A DNA stretch of 14,963 bases from Acholeplasmataceae bacterium UBA5617 (GTDB taxonomy: Bacteria; Bacillota_I; Bacilli_A; Acholeplasmatales; Acholeplasmataceae). Below, piece by piece: positions 1-7,260 of this stretch. The position numbers and the translations under genes are program-made. The stretch spans positions 1 to 14,963 of the forward strand of contig DIKN01000092.1 in NCBI GenBank assembly GCA_002424575.1. Direction: 5' to 3'. Positions within the stretch are counted from its first letter, which is position 1, and the number at the start of each line of letters is the position of its first letter. The notes under the pieces are model-generated. The model was given only the letters and a program-made list of their open reading frames with translations, was not told the origin of the DNA and made no database searches.

Positions 1-1
1 T

Positions 2-163
2 CTCTTGTTTTTTATTGTCTTTGTATGGTTTCATAAAAAAAGACCTCGTTTGATATCTATTGTATCAAACAAAGTCACTGGTGACTATCAAAGACTTGAA
101 ATCTTACCCATCATTTTTTATATTTTTGATTTCACATGGTCTTTCTACGAATCTGTTTCATGA
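2..163 (+). CDS. C-terminal end of an unknown membrane protein (partial)
   Basis: An open frame enters from the left edge and reads 53 codons to a TGA at 161-163. The translation begins with a hydrophobic stretch (LLFFIVFVWF), continues with a basic HKKRPR segment as expected after a membrane helix, and ends in a mixed polar tail. No start codon is inside the window, so this can only be the end of a longer gene. Its last 32 bases overlap, tail to tail, the end of the leftward gene at 132-584; a similar convergent overlap occurs at 3043-3056, so it is not exceptional here. The protein-like composition supports a real gene, but 53 codons could be open by chance. No family is recognised. Confidence 0.45.
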   Translation, partial: LLFFIVFVWFHKKRPRLISIVSNKVTGDYQRLEILPIIFYIFDFTWSFYESVS

Positions 164-584
164 TGTTTAAGCTGACATCCTCGACCTCAGATATAATCCC
201 TACTTTGTAGTGTTCCTGTTCGGTATGTACGATGATATGTCCAAATGAGTAGGAAATTCCTCTTCCATAAGAACGTTCAGGGACAACTTGAACAATTTGA
301 TCGAAAGAAATCGAGATTGAACCTTCAGGAAGACTCATATATAGGTTTTCATCATCATATGAAATCATCACATAGGGTTTTTTTCGTTGTATCCACCACA
401 TTGCAAAAAAAACGAATGTGAGCATAGGAATAAAGATGAAAATAAAAAGGATAATAATATCATCTGTAGGTTTTTCCACAAAATATATAAACATCACAAA
501 GACATTAATACCCAACAATGCACATGCTACTGCCCCCAAAAGATGTTGATACCCCAATGATTTTTTACCAATCGCTATTTTCAT
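132..584 (-). CDS. Small two-helix membrane protein with a cytoplasmic beta-rich domain
   Basis: A protein of 150 residues with two membrane helices (about 12-36 and 42-65), a basic stop-transfer segment (QRKKP), then a soluble C-terminal domain of about 80 residues rich in alternating hydrophobic residues (GSISISFDQIVQVV, GHIIVHT, YKVGII). This layout resembles small bacterial membrane proteins carrying a PH-like domain, but I cannot assign the family. The ATG at 584 follows a GGGGGAAAG ribosome binding site. The gene starts 19 bases after the stop of the EamA transporter gene on the same strand, so the two are probably co-transcribed. The stop is TGA, one of the places showing that TGA is not read as Trp here. 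Confidence 0.75.
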   Translation of the reverse strand: MKIAIGKKSLGYQHLLGAVACALLGINVFVMFIYFVEKPTDDIIILFIFIFIPMLTFVFFAMWWIQRKKPYVMISYDDENLYMSLPEGSISISFDQIVQVVPERSYGRGISYSFGHIIVHTEQEHYKVGIISEVEDVSLNIMKQIRRKTM

Positions 585-603
585 ACACTTTCCCCCATAT
601 CCT

Positions 604-1461
604 TTAAGTTGCTGCTAAATACGAACCAATCCCCATGATGATCAATGCAATAAAGAAGGGATATCCTGGTATCTCTTGAAAGATAGCTAGTGAAAGCAAT
701 GCTCCCATAAAGGGTGCAAATGCATAAAATGTCGATGTTTTTGCTGCACCAAGTTCTCGTTGTGCAGTGACATAGAAGAAAATACTGAGACCATAAGCGA
801 CAAATCCTAATACGAGAGTCAAAGCGATCATGATAGGATGCCATACAACCTCTCCTAAAATGACTGCAATCACGAGAGACCCTAAACCAGCAAAAATTCC
901 TTTGATCACAACAACCATTAACGGATCATTGAAGGATAAACGCCGTGTTAAATTATTCTCTAAACCCCAAGATAACGCTGCTAAAATAACAAAGAGTGAG
1001 CCTATTGAAAATGTCAATGACCGTATATTCTCAAATGATAAAATGAAACTTGCGAGTGACACAAAGATGATTGCCCATCGCAATCGTTTAGGAATATGTT
1101 CTTTAAAGATGAATGCTGCAAAGAGTGTGGTCGCAACTATCTCAAAATTATTGAGGAGAGCTACATTTTCAGGCAAACTTCTTTCTAAACCAAACATCAA
1201 CAAAATAGGGGCGACTATATCAAGTCCAATCATACCCAAAATAGCTGGCACTTCATTTCGTGTAAAAGCTTTATATGTATATTTCGTCGTTTTTTGACGA
1301 ATATAAGCAACAACTCCCATACCTAGTCCAGCACCCAAATAGAGAAGTGCTGCGATCAACGTCGGTGATAAATCGTTTAAAACAAGTTTTGCAATTGGTG
1401 TGCTTAATGCATAAAGTAATGCTGCTAAGATGGCAAAGATGATGGCTTTTTTGGTTTTCAT
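604..1461 (-). CDS. EamA/DMT-family transporter
   Basis: A drug/metabolite transporter superfamily permease of 285 residues with about ten predicted membrane helices in two homologous EamA halves, the usual length for the family. Typical elements are the first-half segment around GLERSLPENVALLNNFE followed by a FKEHIP turn, and the matching second-half segment AQRELGAAKTSTFYAFAPF followed by a FQEIPG turn. It would move a small metabolite across the cytoplasmic membrane; the substrate cannot be read from sequence. I place the start at the ATG at 1461, which has GAGGT about seven bases upstream; a longer frame begins at 1500 but adds a polar N-terminus with no ribosome binding site and would span a TATAAT box at 1480-1485. 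The small membrane protein gene at 132-584 follows closely. Confidence 0.88.
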   Translation of the reverse strand: MKTKKAIIFAILAALLYALSTPIAKLVLNDLSPTLIAALLYLGAGLGMGVVAYIRQKTTKYTYKAFTRNEVPAILGMIGLDIVAPILLMFGLERSLPENVALLNNFEIVATTLFAAFIFKEHIPKRLRWAIIFVSLASFILSFENIRSLTFSIGSLFVILAALSWGLENNLTRRLSFNDPLMVVVIKGIFAGLGSLVIAVILGEVVWHPIMIALTLVLGFVAYGLSIFFYVTAQRELGAAKTSTFYAFAPFMGALLSLAIFQEIPGYPFFIALIIMGIGSYLAAT

Positions 1462-1479
1462 GTTGGATACCTCATCATG

Positions 1480-1485
1480 ATTATA
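1480..1485 (-). promoter_or_regulatory. Candidate -10 box for the EamA gene
   Basis: TATAAT on the minus strand (ATTATA on plus), placing transcription start near 1473, just ahead of the GAGGT ribosome binding site. No good -35 lies at 16-18 bases, so the call rests on the -10 box and its position. Confidence 0.4.
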
Positions 1486-1558
1486 GCATACATCCTCCAT
1501 GTCTTATATGCATCATTTTCATGGATTTCATGTGTGTAACATAAGGTGTTTTTACGGT

Positions 1559-1580
1559 ATCATTCCATGATGTTAACATC
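1559..1580. promoter_or_regulatory. Two overlapping palindromes in the divergent control region
   Basis: Two dyads overlap by three bases: ATCAT-TCC-ATGAT at 1559-1571 and the perfect 12-base palindrome GATGTTAACATC at 1569-1580. They lie between the leftward EamA gene and the rightward promoter whose -35 box begins at 1612. This is a usual place for a repressor or activator site, but no regulator is identified and the assignment is an inference. Confidence 0.35.
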
Positions 1581-1611
1581 TTTTTATAACGTCCATAAAA
1601 CAAACTTCATC

Positions 1612-1640
1612 TTGAAAACATCCACTTTCGATGCTATAAT
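1612..1640 (+). promoter_or_regulatory. Promoter for the six-helix membrane protein gene
   Basis: TTGAAA at 1612-1617, a 17-base spacer, and TATAAT at 1635-1640 preceded by TGC (extended -10). This is near consensus for a housekeeping sigma factor and predicts a start near 1647, about 55 bases before the chosen ATG at 1702. A second TATAAT at 1673-1678 lacks a good -35. Confidence 0.7.
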
Positions 1641-1701
1641 GGTTCCAATTTAGTCGTTTTTACAAGACCACTTATAATCGATGAAAGAAAAGGTAACTTC
1701 T

Positions 1702-2391
1702 ATGAATTTAAATCTGCGTGCTAACACCACATACATCCGTGTGACCCAATGGATGATTTTAGCGATGATACTTATCATCCCAATACAAATCGCTATTTTT
1801 ATGGTAATTCCAATGCCTGAAACCGCGATAGAGTGGATGATTCTGCTGCATGAACAACCTCTACTTGGCGTGTTACATCTGGATTTTTTATATATCATCA
1901 ATAACACATTTTTGATTTTCTTTTATTTCGTTTTATACATCACGCTTAAAAAGGATGATGCATCTTGGCTAAATATAGCCTTAATCACTGGCATCATCGG
2001 TGCGATCCTTTACTACGTAAGTAACAGAAGTATTGAAATGCTCTATTTGTCGAATCGCTATTATTTAACAAGTGATACAACACAGCAACTCTCTTATTTG
2101 CACATTGCTGAAACTTATCTTGATCTTTGGAAAGGGACTTCATTTAATATCTATTATGTGCTCAGTGCCATGTCACTACTCATCTTCAGTCTAGTGATGA
2201 TGAAAGATACCTTTTATTCAAAGAAGACAGCGCTATGTGGATTAATCTCTGGAATACTGATGATCATCCCTTCAAGTGTTGGAACTATAGGCATGATTTT
2301 TGCATTATTATCTTTAATCCCTTGGGTTGCTTTTTCATATCTTGTCATGATGCGACTGATGAGATGGACAAAAGATGTTTCTGTATCATAG
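1702..2391 (+). CDS. Uncharacterised six-helix membrane protein
   Basis: A polytopic membrane protein of 229 residues with about six predicted helices (roughly 16-37, 58-82, 90-110, 148-168, 176-195, 198-218). A conserved-looking block HLDFLYIINNTFLIFFYFVL lies in helix 2 and a polar loop rich in Ser/Tyr/Thr falls between helices 3 and 4. The arrangement recalls DUF4386-type six-helix proteins, but I am not certain of the family and no catalytic or transport motif is visible. The ATG at 1702 has AAAAGG eight bases upstream; the in-frame ATG at 1681 has no ribosome binding site. A near-consensus promoter lies at 1612-1640. The next gene begins 56 bases downstream in the same direction and may share the transcript. 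Confidence 0.75.
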   Translation: MNLNLRANTTYIRVTQWMILAMILIIPIQIAIFMVIPMPETAIEWMILLHEQPLLGVLHLDFLYIINNTFLIFFYFVLYITLKKDDASWLNIALITGIIGAILYYVSNRSIEMLYLSNRYYLTSDTTQQLSYLHIAETYLDLWKGTSFNIYYVLSAMSLLIFSLVMMKDTFYSKKTALCGLISGILMIIPSSVGTIGMIFALLSLIPWVAFSYLVMMRLMRWTKDVSVS

Positions 2392-2447
2392 ATGATCATT
2401 GATAAGCATTGTTTCTTTATTGATTGACATCCTTAAGAGGTGACCAG

Positions 2448-3056
2448 ATGAATGAACATGATTTGAAAGATCTTTTAGCTATAAAACATGCCATTATTGA
2501 AGATAAGATGAATCAAGACTATACCAAGCAAGGATGGTATCCGTTGTTTCTTGCTGATCCATCCTCAAAAATCATGATTGTCGGTCAAGCTCCAGGTATC
2601 AAAGCTCAATCATCAGGATTGACATGGAATGATGCGAGTGGTGATCGCTTGCGTGAATGGCTAGGTGTTAACCGAGATACCTTTTATAATCCTCGCTTTT
2701 TCGCGATGGTTCCCATGGATTTCTATTATCCTGGAAAAGGAAAATCGGGAGATCTCCCTCCACGAAAGGGCTTTGCAGAAACATGGCACCCTCTCATTCT
2801 AAATCATCTTCAAAACGTAAAACTTATCATTCTTGTTGGTTCATATGCACAAAGATACTATTTAAATGATCGACAAAAAAAGACCTTAACAGAAACCGTC
2901 AGGTCTTATCAAGACTATCTACCACAATTTTTTCCCTTGGTTCACCCATCACCACGAAATATCGGATGGCATATAGAAAACCCTTGGTTTATGGCGCATG
3001 TTGTTCCAACATTAAAGGAACTCGTCCATCAAATCTTATCGTCTAGCGATTCTTAA
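2448..3056 (+). CDS. Uracil-DNA glycosylase superfamily protein
   Basis: A soluble protein of 202 residues. Motif 1 of the UDG superfamily appears as IMIVGQAPG (GQAPG at 46-50), followed by a Ser/Gly-rich segment and WNDASGDRLREWLG, and motif 2 as HPSPRN at 166-171. The family excises uracil or related damaged bases from DNA as the first step of base excision repair. The layout (short N-terminal helix, GQAPG, SGDRLREWLG, PGKGKSGDLPPRK, HPSPRN) resembles the HI_0220-type branch rather than classical UNG (GQDPY) or Fe-S family 4/5 enzymes: no cysteine cluster is present. Activity on uracil is therefore inferred from the fold, not shown. The ATG at 2448 has AAGAGGTGA just upstream; an in-frame TTG at 2424 lacks one. 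The last 14 bases overlap the end of the convergent NERD gene. Confidence 0.85.
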   Translation: MNEHDLKDLLAIKHAIIEDKMNQDYTKQGWYPLFLADPSSKIMIVGQAPGIKAQSSGLTWNDASGDRLREWLGVNRDTFYNPRFFAMVPMDFYYPGKGKSGDLPPRKGFAETWHPLILNHLQNVKLIILVGSYAQRYYLNDRQKKTLTETVRSYQDYLPQFFPLVHPSPRNIGWHIENPWFMAHVVPTLKELVHQILSSSDS

Positions 3057-3612
3057 CTTTTATGAACAGATCATAGATTAACTTCACATCAGTTGATGAA
3101 ATCTTCTTCTTTGATTTGAAGTTATGATTCATGGTTTCTTTTAATTCAAGCGATGACAAGACGGGATACACCATCCGTCTTTTTTTGAATGATGCTTTTT
3201 CTGGAAACACGATATAGATGAAGACGGGATAATCTTTCTTCAAAACTTTATCGATGGATTGACGTAAAGCCTTGGCTGTAACAATCGGATTGATGAATGT
3301 ATCCGATACACCCTTATGTTCAAACGACCATGTTTCATCATTTTCTTGACCTATGATATCTCCTTCAATGGTGTACTCTAAGACCGCGTGAATGCCTGAG
3401 TTATTGATGACTAAGTGATCGATCTTTGCTGCGCGGATGCCATCATGAAATTGTATGGTCGATAAAACATAATAATCTCTTTTGGGATCAGACTCACCGA
3501 TCTCACGAAGAGCCTCCGATTCTCCTTTTGAACGCTTGCTCGCTTTTACAATCAAAACGATCATCACAATCACAACAAGACCCACAACACCATAAATGAC
3601 ATAATCAAACAT
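3043..3612 (-). CDS. Membrane-anchored NERD-domain protein
   Basis: A protein of 189 residues: an N-terminal membrane helix (about 4-23), a basic linker (KASKRSKGESE), then a nuclease-related (NERD) domain. NERD hallmarks are the GESEALREI start, the core AKIDHLVINNSGIHAVLEY, the following EGDIIG and a Trp (NDETWSF), and the later NPIVTAKALRQSI. NERD is a relative of the PD-(D/E)xK nuclease fold. Here Asp65 and Glu79 are present, but the position normally occupied by the ExK lysine is Thr81, so nuclease activity is doubtful. The chosen ATG at 3612 has AAGAGGTG six to seven bases upstream; the in-frame GTG at 3621 overlaps that site. The gene converges on the UDG-like gene and overlaps it by 14 bases. 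Its role is unknown. Confidence 0.8.
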   Translation of the reverse strand: MFDYVIYGVVGLVVIVMIVLIVKASKRSKGESEALREIGESDPKRDYYVLSTIQFHDGIRAAKIDHLVINNSGIHAVLEYTIEGDIIGQENDETWSFEHKGVSDTFINPIVTAKALRQSIDKVLKKDYPVFIYIVFPEKASFKKRRMVYPVLSSLELKETMNHNFKSKKKISSTDVKLIYDLFIKVKNR

Positions 3613-3624
3613 CGATAACACCTC

Positions 3625-3653
3625 TTATCATAAATATCACTTTTATCATAACA
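3625..3653 (-). promoter_or_regulatory. Extended -10 promoter and paired TTATcATAA boxes upstream of the NERD gene
   Basis: On the minus strand an extended -10 (TGT-TATGAT, 3645-3653) predicts a start near 3638, followed by AAGAGGTG and the ATG at 3612. The near-palindrome TTATcATAA occurs at 3625-3633 and again at 3643-3651, repeated at an 18-base period, one copy over the -10 box and one between start point and ribosome binding site. That is where a repressor pair could sit. The operator reading is an inference. Confidence 0.4.
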
Positions 3654-3691
3654 TAGAAAGATATAGGATGTTATGGATGATCATGAATGTG

Positions 3692-3720
3692 TTGTGATGT
3701 TCTATGTAACTTGGTATAAT
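3692..3720 (+). promoter_or_regulatory. Promoter for the four-helix membrane protein gene
   Basis: TTGTGA at 3692-3697, a 17-base spacer and TATAAT at 3715-3720 preceded by TGG (extended -10). Transcription would start near 3727, so protein starts upstream of that point are excluded and the GTG at 3748 is supported. Confidence 0.7.
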
Positions 3721-3747
3721 CAAGGCATAAGAAACGAAGGTGAAATC

Positions 3748-4182
3748 GTGTTTAAAAACGACGATAAAGCATCTAAATGGGCATTCGCATCGTACGTGAT
3801 TATTCTATCTATTCATCTGCTAGTCTTTGTTATTGCTATGATAACCCTTGGTTCAGCTGGCGAAACAGGGGGGTGGGGTGGATTATTTGCAGCCATCTTT
3901 GGCATGTTCTTTTTGGTTGCTGGTGGATTGGTTGTTGGAATGATTGGACTTGCTTTCATCTTTTTCCTCTTGAACATGCGTTCTCATCATCCCCATTCAT
4001 TTTGGTATAAGTTATCGAACGTATTGACTTTTATGATTGTGTTTATCGTTTTTATCTATGCACTTGTACTCATGGTTGGAAGTCTTCGTCAAGAATCATC
4101 TGCTATCACAATACTTGCGATTCCTATACTCTTATCTAGTGCTTATCTGTTGTATTATACAGTTCGAAAGAGAAAAGTTTAA
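3748..4182 (+). CDS. Uncharacterised four-helix membrane protein
   Basis: A protein of 144 residues starting at GTG 3748 behind a GAAGGTGA ribosome binding site (3736-3743). The open frame extends back to an ATG at 3673, but that start lies upstream of a near-consensus promoter (3692-3720) and adds a polar segment, so I reject it. Four hydrophobic helices are evident (about residues 10-34, 45-75, 88-108, 118-137), with a Gly-rich stretch (GETGGWGGLFAAIFG) opening the second and a basic C-terminus (RKRKV). It ends just before a bidirectional terminator shared with the convergent HAD gene. No family or function is recognised. Confidence 0.7.
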   Translation: MFKNDDKASKWAFASYVIILSIHLLVFVIAMITLGSAGETGGWGGLFAAIFGMFFLVAGGLVVGMIGLAFIFFLLNMRSHHPHSFWYKLSNVLTFMIVFIVFIYALVLMVGSLRQESSAITILAIPILLSSAYLLYYTVRKRKV

Positions 4183-4184
4183 GC

Positions 4185-4206
4185 AAAAAACGACCATCCG
4201 TTTTTT
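4185..4206. terminator. Bidirectional terminator between convergent genes
   Basis: Stem AAAAAACG (4185-4192), loop ACCATC, stem CGTTTTTT (4199-4206). The T-run serves the rightward gene ending at 4182, and the A-run gives a T-run on the opposite strand for the leftward HAD gene ending at 4248. The stem is AT-rich, so efficiency is uncertain. Confidence 0.55.
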
Positions 4207-4247
4207 ATTATCCAAGATATCTTTCATTTATAATGATGAACCTAATT

Positions 4248-5042
4248 TTATTCGTTTTTAAAGATAAGTGTCTCAATCGCATGACTAAACCCTTCATCAT
4301 CAAAGGATGTCGTGATGAAATCTGCCACCTCTAAAAGTGTGGGTTCACCATCACCCATGGCAACACCAATCCCTGCATATTTGATCATGGAAATGTCGTT
4401 TTCTTGGTCCCCAATAGCCAAGATTTCATGTTGCTCTATGCCTAGATGTTTTGCTAATATGGCAAGAGCGTTGCCTTTTTCAGAGAGTTTATGCCCAATA
4501 TCTAGAAAAGATGGTTGGCTTTGAACATACTTCACAGTAGGTTCTGAATCAAGTTTTTTCTTAAGGGTCATCCTCTTGATATCTTCATCTTCAATGACTA
4601 AAACTTTGACAACACCTTCAGATGTGACATGATCTAATTCATATCGATCTTTCACTTGGACTCTGACATCACCAATACGTGCCATCAGTTTCTGTTTCGC
4701 GCGATCGGTTGCATAAATGGCTTGTGTCGTATAAACCAAAAAGTCAACACCAACCTCATCACATGCTTTCATGATTCTTGAGACAACACGTTCTTCAATG
4801 AGTTGCTGATGAAGGATTTCTTTCTTTTTAAAATCATAGATAAAGGCTCCATTGCTACATATGACGGGTAGATCAACATCAAACATCTCAATAAAAGATT
4901 GAGCGGCATGATAGTGTCTTCCGGTTGCAACCGTGAATAAAAAACCTTTTTGTTTTATTGTTTTGATAGTCTCTTTCGTTTTTTCGGTAGTCAGTTGTTT
5001 AAGCACCAATGTGCCATCTAAATCTGCGACGATGAGTTTCAT
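4248..5042 (-). CDS. Cof-type HAD-IIB sugar-phosphate phosphatase family
   Basis: A haloacid dehalogenase superfamily phosphatase of the Cof/YidA (C2-cap) type, 264 residues, normal for the family. Motif I is DLDGT at 7-11 (nucleophile Asp7, acid/base Asp9), motif II is the Thr in VATGRH (38-43), motif III is the Lys in KLSEKGNAL (185-193), and motif IV is GDQENDISM (211-219). The C-terminal GVAMGDGEPTLLEVADFIT is also typical. Such enzymes dephosphorylate sugar phosphates, FMN or other small phosphoesters with Mg2+; the substrate cannot be predicted. The ATG at 5042 follows GGGGTGAAA. The gene is transcribed alone, divergent from the large lipoprotein gene and convergent with the four-helix protein. 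Confidence 0.92.
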   Translation of the reverse strand: MKLIVADLDGTLVLKQLTTEKTKETIKTIKQKGFLFTVATGRHYHAAQSFIEMFDVDLPVICSNGAFIYDFKKKEILHQQLIEERVVSRIMKACDEVGVDFLVYTTQAIYATDRAKQKLMARIGDVRVQVKDRYELDHVTSEGVVKVLVIEDEDIKRMTLKKKLDSEPTVKYVQSQPSFLDIGHKLSEKGNALAILAKHLGIEQHEILAIGDQENDISMIKYAGIGVAMGDGEPTLLEVADFITTSFDDEGFSHAIETLIFKNE

Positions 5043-5059
5043 ATTTTCACCCCATATGT

Positions 5060-5065
5060 ATTATA
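5060..5065 (-). promoter_or_regulatory. Candidate -10 box for the HAD gene
   Basis: TATAAT on the minus strand, directly preceded by TG, about 18 bases before the start codon of the HAD gene. No convincing -35 is seen. The predicted leader is very short but keeps the ribosome binding site. Confidence 0.35.
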
Positions 5066-5124
5066 CATGATATTCATCGCGCACCCTCATTTTTCATTTG
5101 TCATGAATCATCTTCATCATTCTA

Positions 5125-5133
5125 TGCTATCAT
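5125..5133 (+). promoter_or_regulatory. Candidate extended -10 for the large lipoprotein gene
   Basis: TGC-TATCAT fits an extended -10 about 35 bases before the ATG at 5168. The only -35-like word nearby (TTGTCA, 5098-5103) is too far at 24 bases, so the call rests on the extended -10. Confidence 0.35.
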
Positions 5134-5167
5134 AGACTTAATCACTTCATATGGAGGGGGTACTCAG

Positions 5168-7219
5168 ATGAAGAAAATCATGTTTGGTTTATTCATACTC
5201 ATTTTTATTTTTCTCACAGCGTGTGATAAACCCGAGATCACCGTTCCCATTGAACAACCTAAGGACTATAGCTTAAGTGCCGAGACATTGGAGTCTTTTT
5301 TTACATTGGAATCATCGGTTGTTGAAACCAATCGCACGTACTCCATTCATGTGTCTTTCACACCCAAATTCGATTATATCGACTTAATAGGTACGGTAAC
5401 TTTTGGCATCTATTATGAGTTTACTTATCAAACCGTCTTACTGAATCACTATATTGAAGATACGCTCACCATACATGAAGATGCAGTGTCATCATCTTAT
5501 CCCATCCAATATTTCAACAATTTAAGCATCGTAGATGTCATCGTCATTGAAGCGAGTGGAACATTCCAATCGATGGAAACCATTGAGTTAATCCATAAAA
5601 CTTACACAGAACCCTTTGATCGAAACCACGTTACATCCAAACAGATTGAAACATACATGGAGCTCAAAAGTCAGATCGATGCCATAAATCTTGCTGGACA
5701 ACACATGATCACGAAATACTCGACCATCACAACCGAATCCACGCAGGATGGAGAACACGAGTCGTTCACCACAGATTATTATGAGTATTTGGTTCGTGAT
5801 CCCTTGTATTATCACCTAAAGTTTAATGATCACGAATTCATACATACCATCAAAGATGAACAGAACGTGGTTTATACCTGGTTGGGTGAAACCTTTGAAA
5901 ACATAAAATTATTAGATTTGTATGTTTGTAAAGATGACACAACATATCCGTGTGAGATCCCTAAAGATAGCGTCATCAGTGATACGATCAACCTCAAATT
6001 TAGCAAAATGACCTTTGAAAAAGATGGACATGACTTCATCGTAAGAGGACTCATCAAAGATCTACTTAACCCTTATGAATATATTTCCATGGTTCAATCA
6101 TTTTTAATGATGGGCTTAACACAGTATATTGTCGATCAAGCAACATTTGAATTGACCTTGCGTTTTGATCAAGATCTCTTTCAAAAAACAGTGGTCAACA
6201 TTGATATTCCTTCCATGGATTTACATATCAAATCAACAACAGAGGAAACCTATACATTCGAATCTATCACACCGATTGACCCTTTTAACCATCCATCCTA
6301 TCAAGTTTTGTTACCCACGTCGATCAACGCAGTCTACCAAGATACTGATTTTCTTACAGAGGTGATTGGTGGTGGGCGAGGACAAATCCATTATTACCGT
6401 TCATTTTTAGAAAAAGGAGTTTATCGCATCAACGCATTTGATTCAATGATCTCTTTTGCTCTTTTTGATGAAGCGGGACATGAGATTTTTAATGTGATTC
6501 CTAATGTCTATTTCTCGATGCCACTTCTAGAAGTCCCACACGATGGGGTATATTATGTCGCCATCTATCGAAATGACTCATCTCTTCCTTCATATCGTTT
6601 CCAATTTACAAAAACGGACATGATGGATTTCATCTATCCTGAAATTGATTTAAACATTCCAGGAGAAAAATCATTTATTGTTGAAAATCAAGATGATCTC
6701 GTTCGTTTCGTCTATACAACAACCCAAAAAGAAGTGCTGACATTCACCATCATCAGTGATCAAACCACCAAGTTTTATTCTCCTTATGTCAACGATCAGA
6801 TCAATGTCACGCAAGCTAAAACGATATCTGTGGGAGTTTTACCAGGAACTCATACCTTCTATATAGGGGGGATGGGTTATGCAGCTGGAACACTTTCTGT
6901 AGAAATCATTGTTCTTCCAAACATTTATTCGATTTCTCAAACAACATTGGAAATTTCAGAAAACTTCTTTCCTTCTCCCATCTTTTATGGTGGAAATCTA
7001 GGACGTGCTTACTTCATACTCCATGTTACTGAAACAACAACGTATCAATTCGAGATGACGTTCACCTATGCAACACTCTATCAAAAAATAGGATCAAATT
7101 ATATGACATTACAGACCATCTATCCCAATGGTGTTGTTACCTTAGAGCCTGGCACCTATTATCTTTCTGCTAACTCAGGGTTTCTGAGTCAAGGAAATAT
7201 TCGATATCATAAGCCATAA
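5168..7219 (+). CDS. Large secreted lipoprotein with repeated beta-rich C-terminal modules
   Basis: A protein of 683 residues with a lipoprotein signal peptide: MKK, a hydrophobic core, then lipobox LTAC with the lipidated Cys at 19. It should be anchored on the outer face of the cytoplasmic membrane. Residues about 30-140 look like a beta-rich domain. Residues about 145-385 form a second region with a YVCKDDTTYPC Cys pair (C-x8-C), which could form a disulphide. From about 399 to the end I see three consecutive beta-rich modules with similar rhythm: a start such as HYYRSFLEKGVYRINAF, and an end such as DGVYYVAIYRN, LPGTHTFYIGG or LEPGTYYLSAN, which recall pre-peptidase C-terminal (PPC) domains. 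That comparison is by pattern only. The ATG at 5168 follows GGAGGGGG (5153-5160). No enzyme motif is seen; adhesion or ligand binding is a guess. It is a single-gene unit ending in a strong terminator. Confidence 0.85.
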   Translation: MKKIMFGLFILIFIFLTACDKPEITVPIEQPKDYSLSAETLESFFTLESSVVETNRTYSIHVSFTPKFDYIDLIGTVTFGIYYEFTYQTVLLNHYIEDTLTIHEDAVSSSYPIQYFNNLSIVDVIVIEASGTFQSMETIELIHKTYTEPFDRNHVTSKQIETYMELKSQIDAINLAGQHMITKYSTITTESTQDGEHESFTTDYYEYLVRDPLYYHLKFNDHEFIHTIKDEQNVVYTWLGETFENIKLLDLYVCKDDTTYPCEIPKDSVISDTINLKFSKMTFEKDGHDFIVRGLIKDLLNPYEYISMVQSFLMMGLTQYIVDQATFELTLRFDQDLFQKTVVNIDIPSMDLHIKSTTEETYTFESITPIDPFNHPSYQVLLPTSINAVYQDTDFLTEVIGGGRGQIHYYRSFLEKGVYRINAFDSMISFALFDEAGHEIFNVIPNVYFSMPLLEVPHDGVYYVAIYRNDSSLPSYRFQFTKTDMMDFIYPEIDLNIPGEKSFIVENQDDLVRFVYTTTQKEVLTFTIISDQTTKFYSPYVNDQINVTQAKTISVGVLPGTHTFYIGGMGYAAGTLSVEIIVLPNIYSISQTTLEISENFFPSPIFYGGNLGRAYFILHVTETTTYQFEMTFTYATLYQKIGSNYMTLQTIYPNGVVTLEPGTYYLSANSGFLSQGNIRYHKP

Positions 7220-7226
7220 AAATATT

Positions 7227-7260
7227 AAAGCGTTCCATAAACTTGGAACGTTTTGTTATT
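7227..7260 (+). terminator. Rho-independent terminator of the large lipoprotein gene
   Basis: Ten-base-pair stem (7227-7236 AAAGCGTTCC with 7245-7254 GGAACGTTTT, one G-T pair), loop ATAAACTT, then TTTTGTTATT. It begins eight bases after the stop codon. Confidence 0.8.

Noticed and set aside
581..844. 87-codon minus-strand frame inside the EamA gene
   Set aside because: Alternative frame of a well-supported gene; Cys/Ser-rich low-quality translation.
830..1297. 155-codon + strand frame antisense to the EamA transporter
   Set aside because: Shadow of a clear transporter gene; Lys/Arg/Ile-rich translation without domain features.
1650..1907. 85-codon minus-strand frame over the start of the six-helix protein gene
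   Set aside because: Antisense to a gene with good promoter and ribosome binding site; no start signal of its own.
3673..3747. Upstream ATG start for the four-helix membrane protein
   Set aside because: It lies upstream of a near-consensus promoter; the GTG at 3748 has the ribosome binding site.
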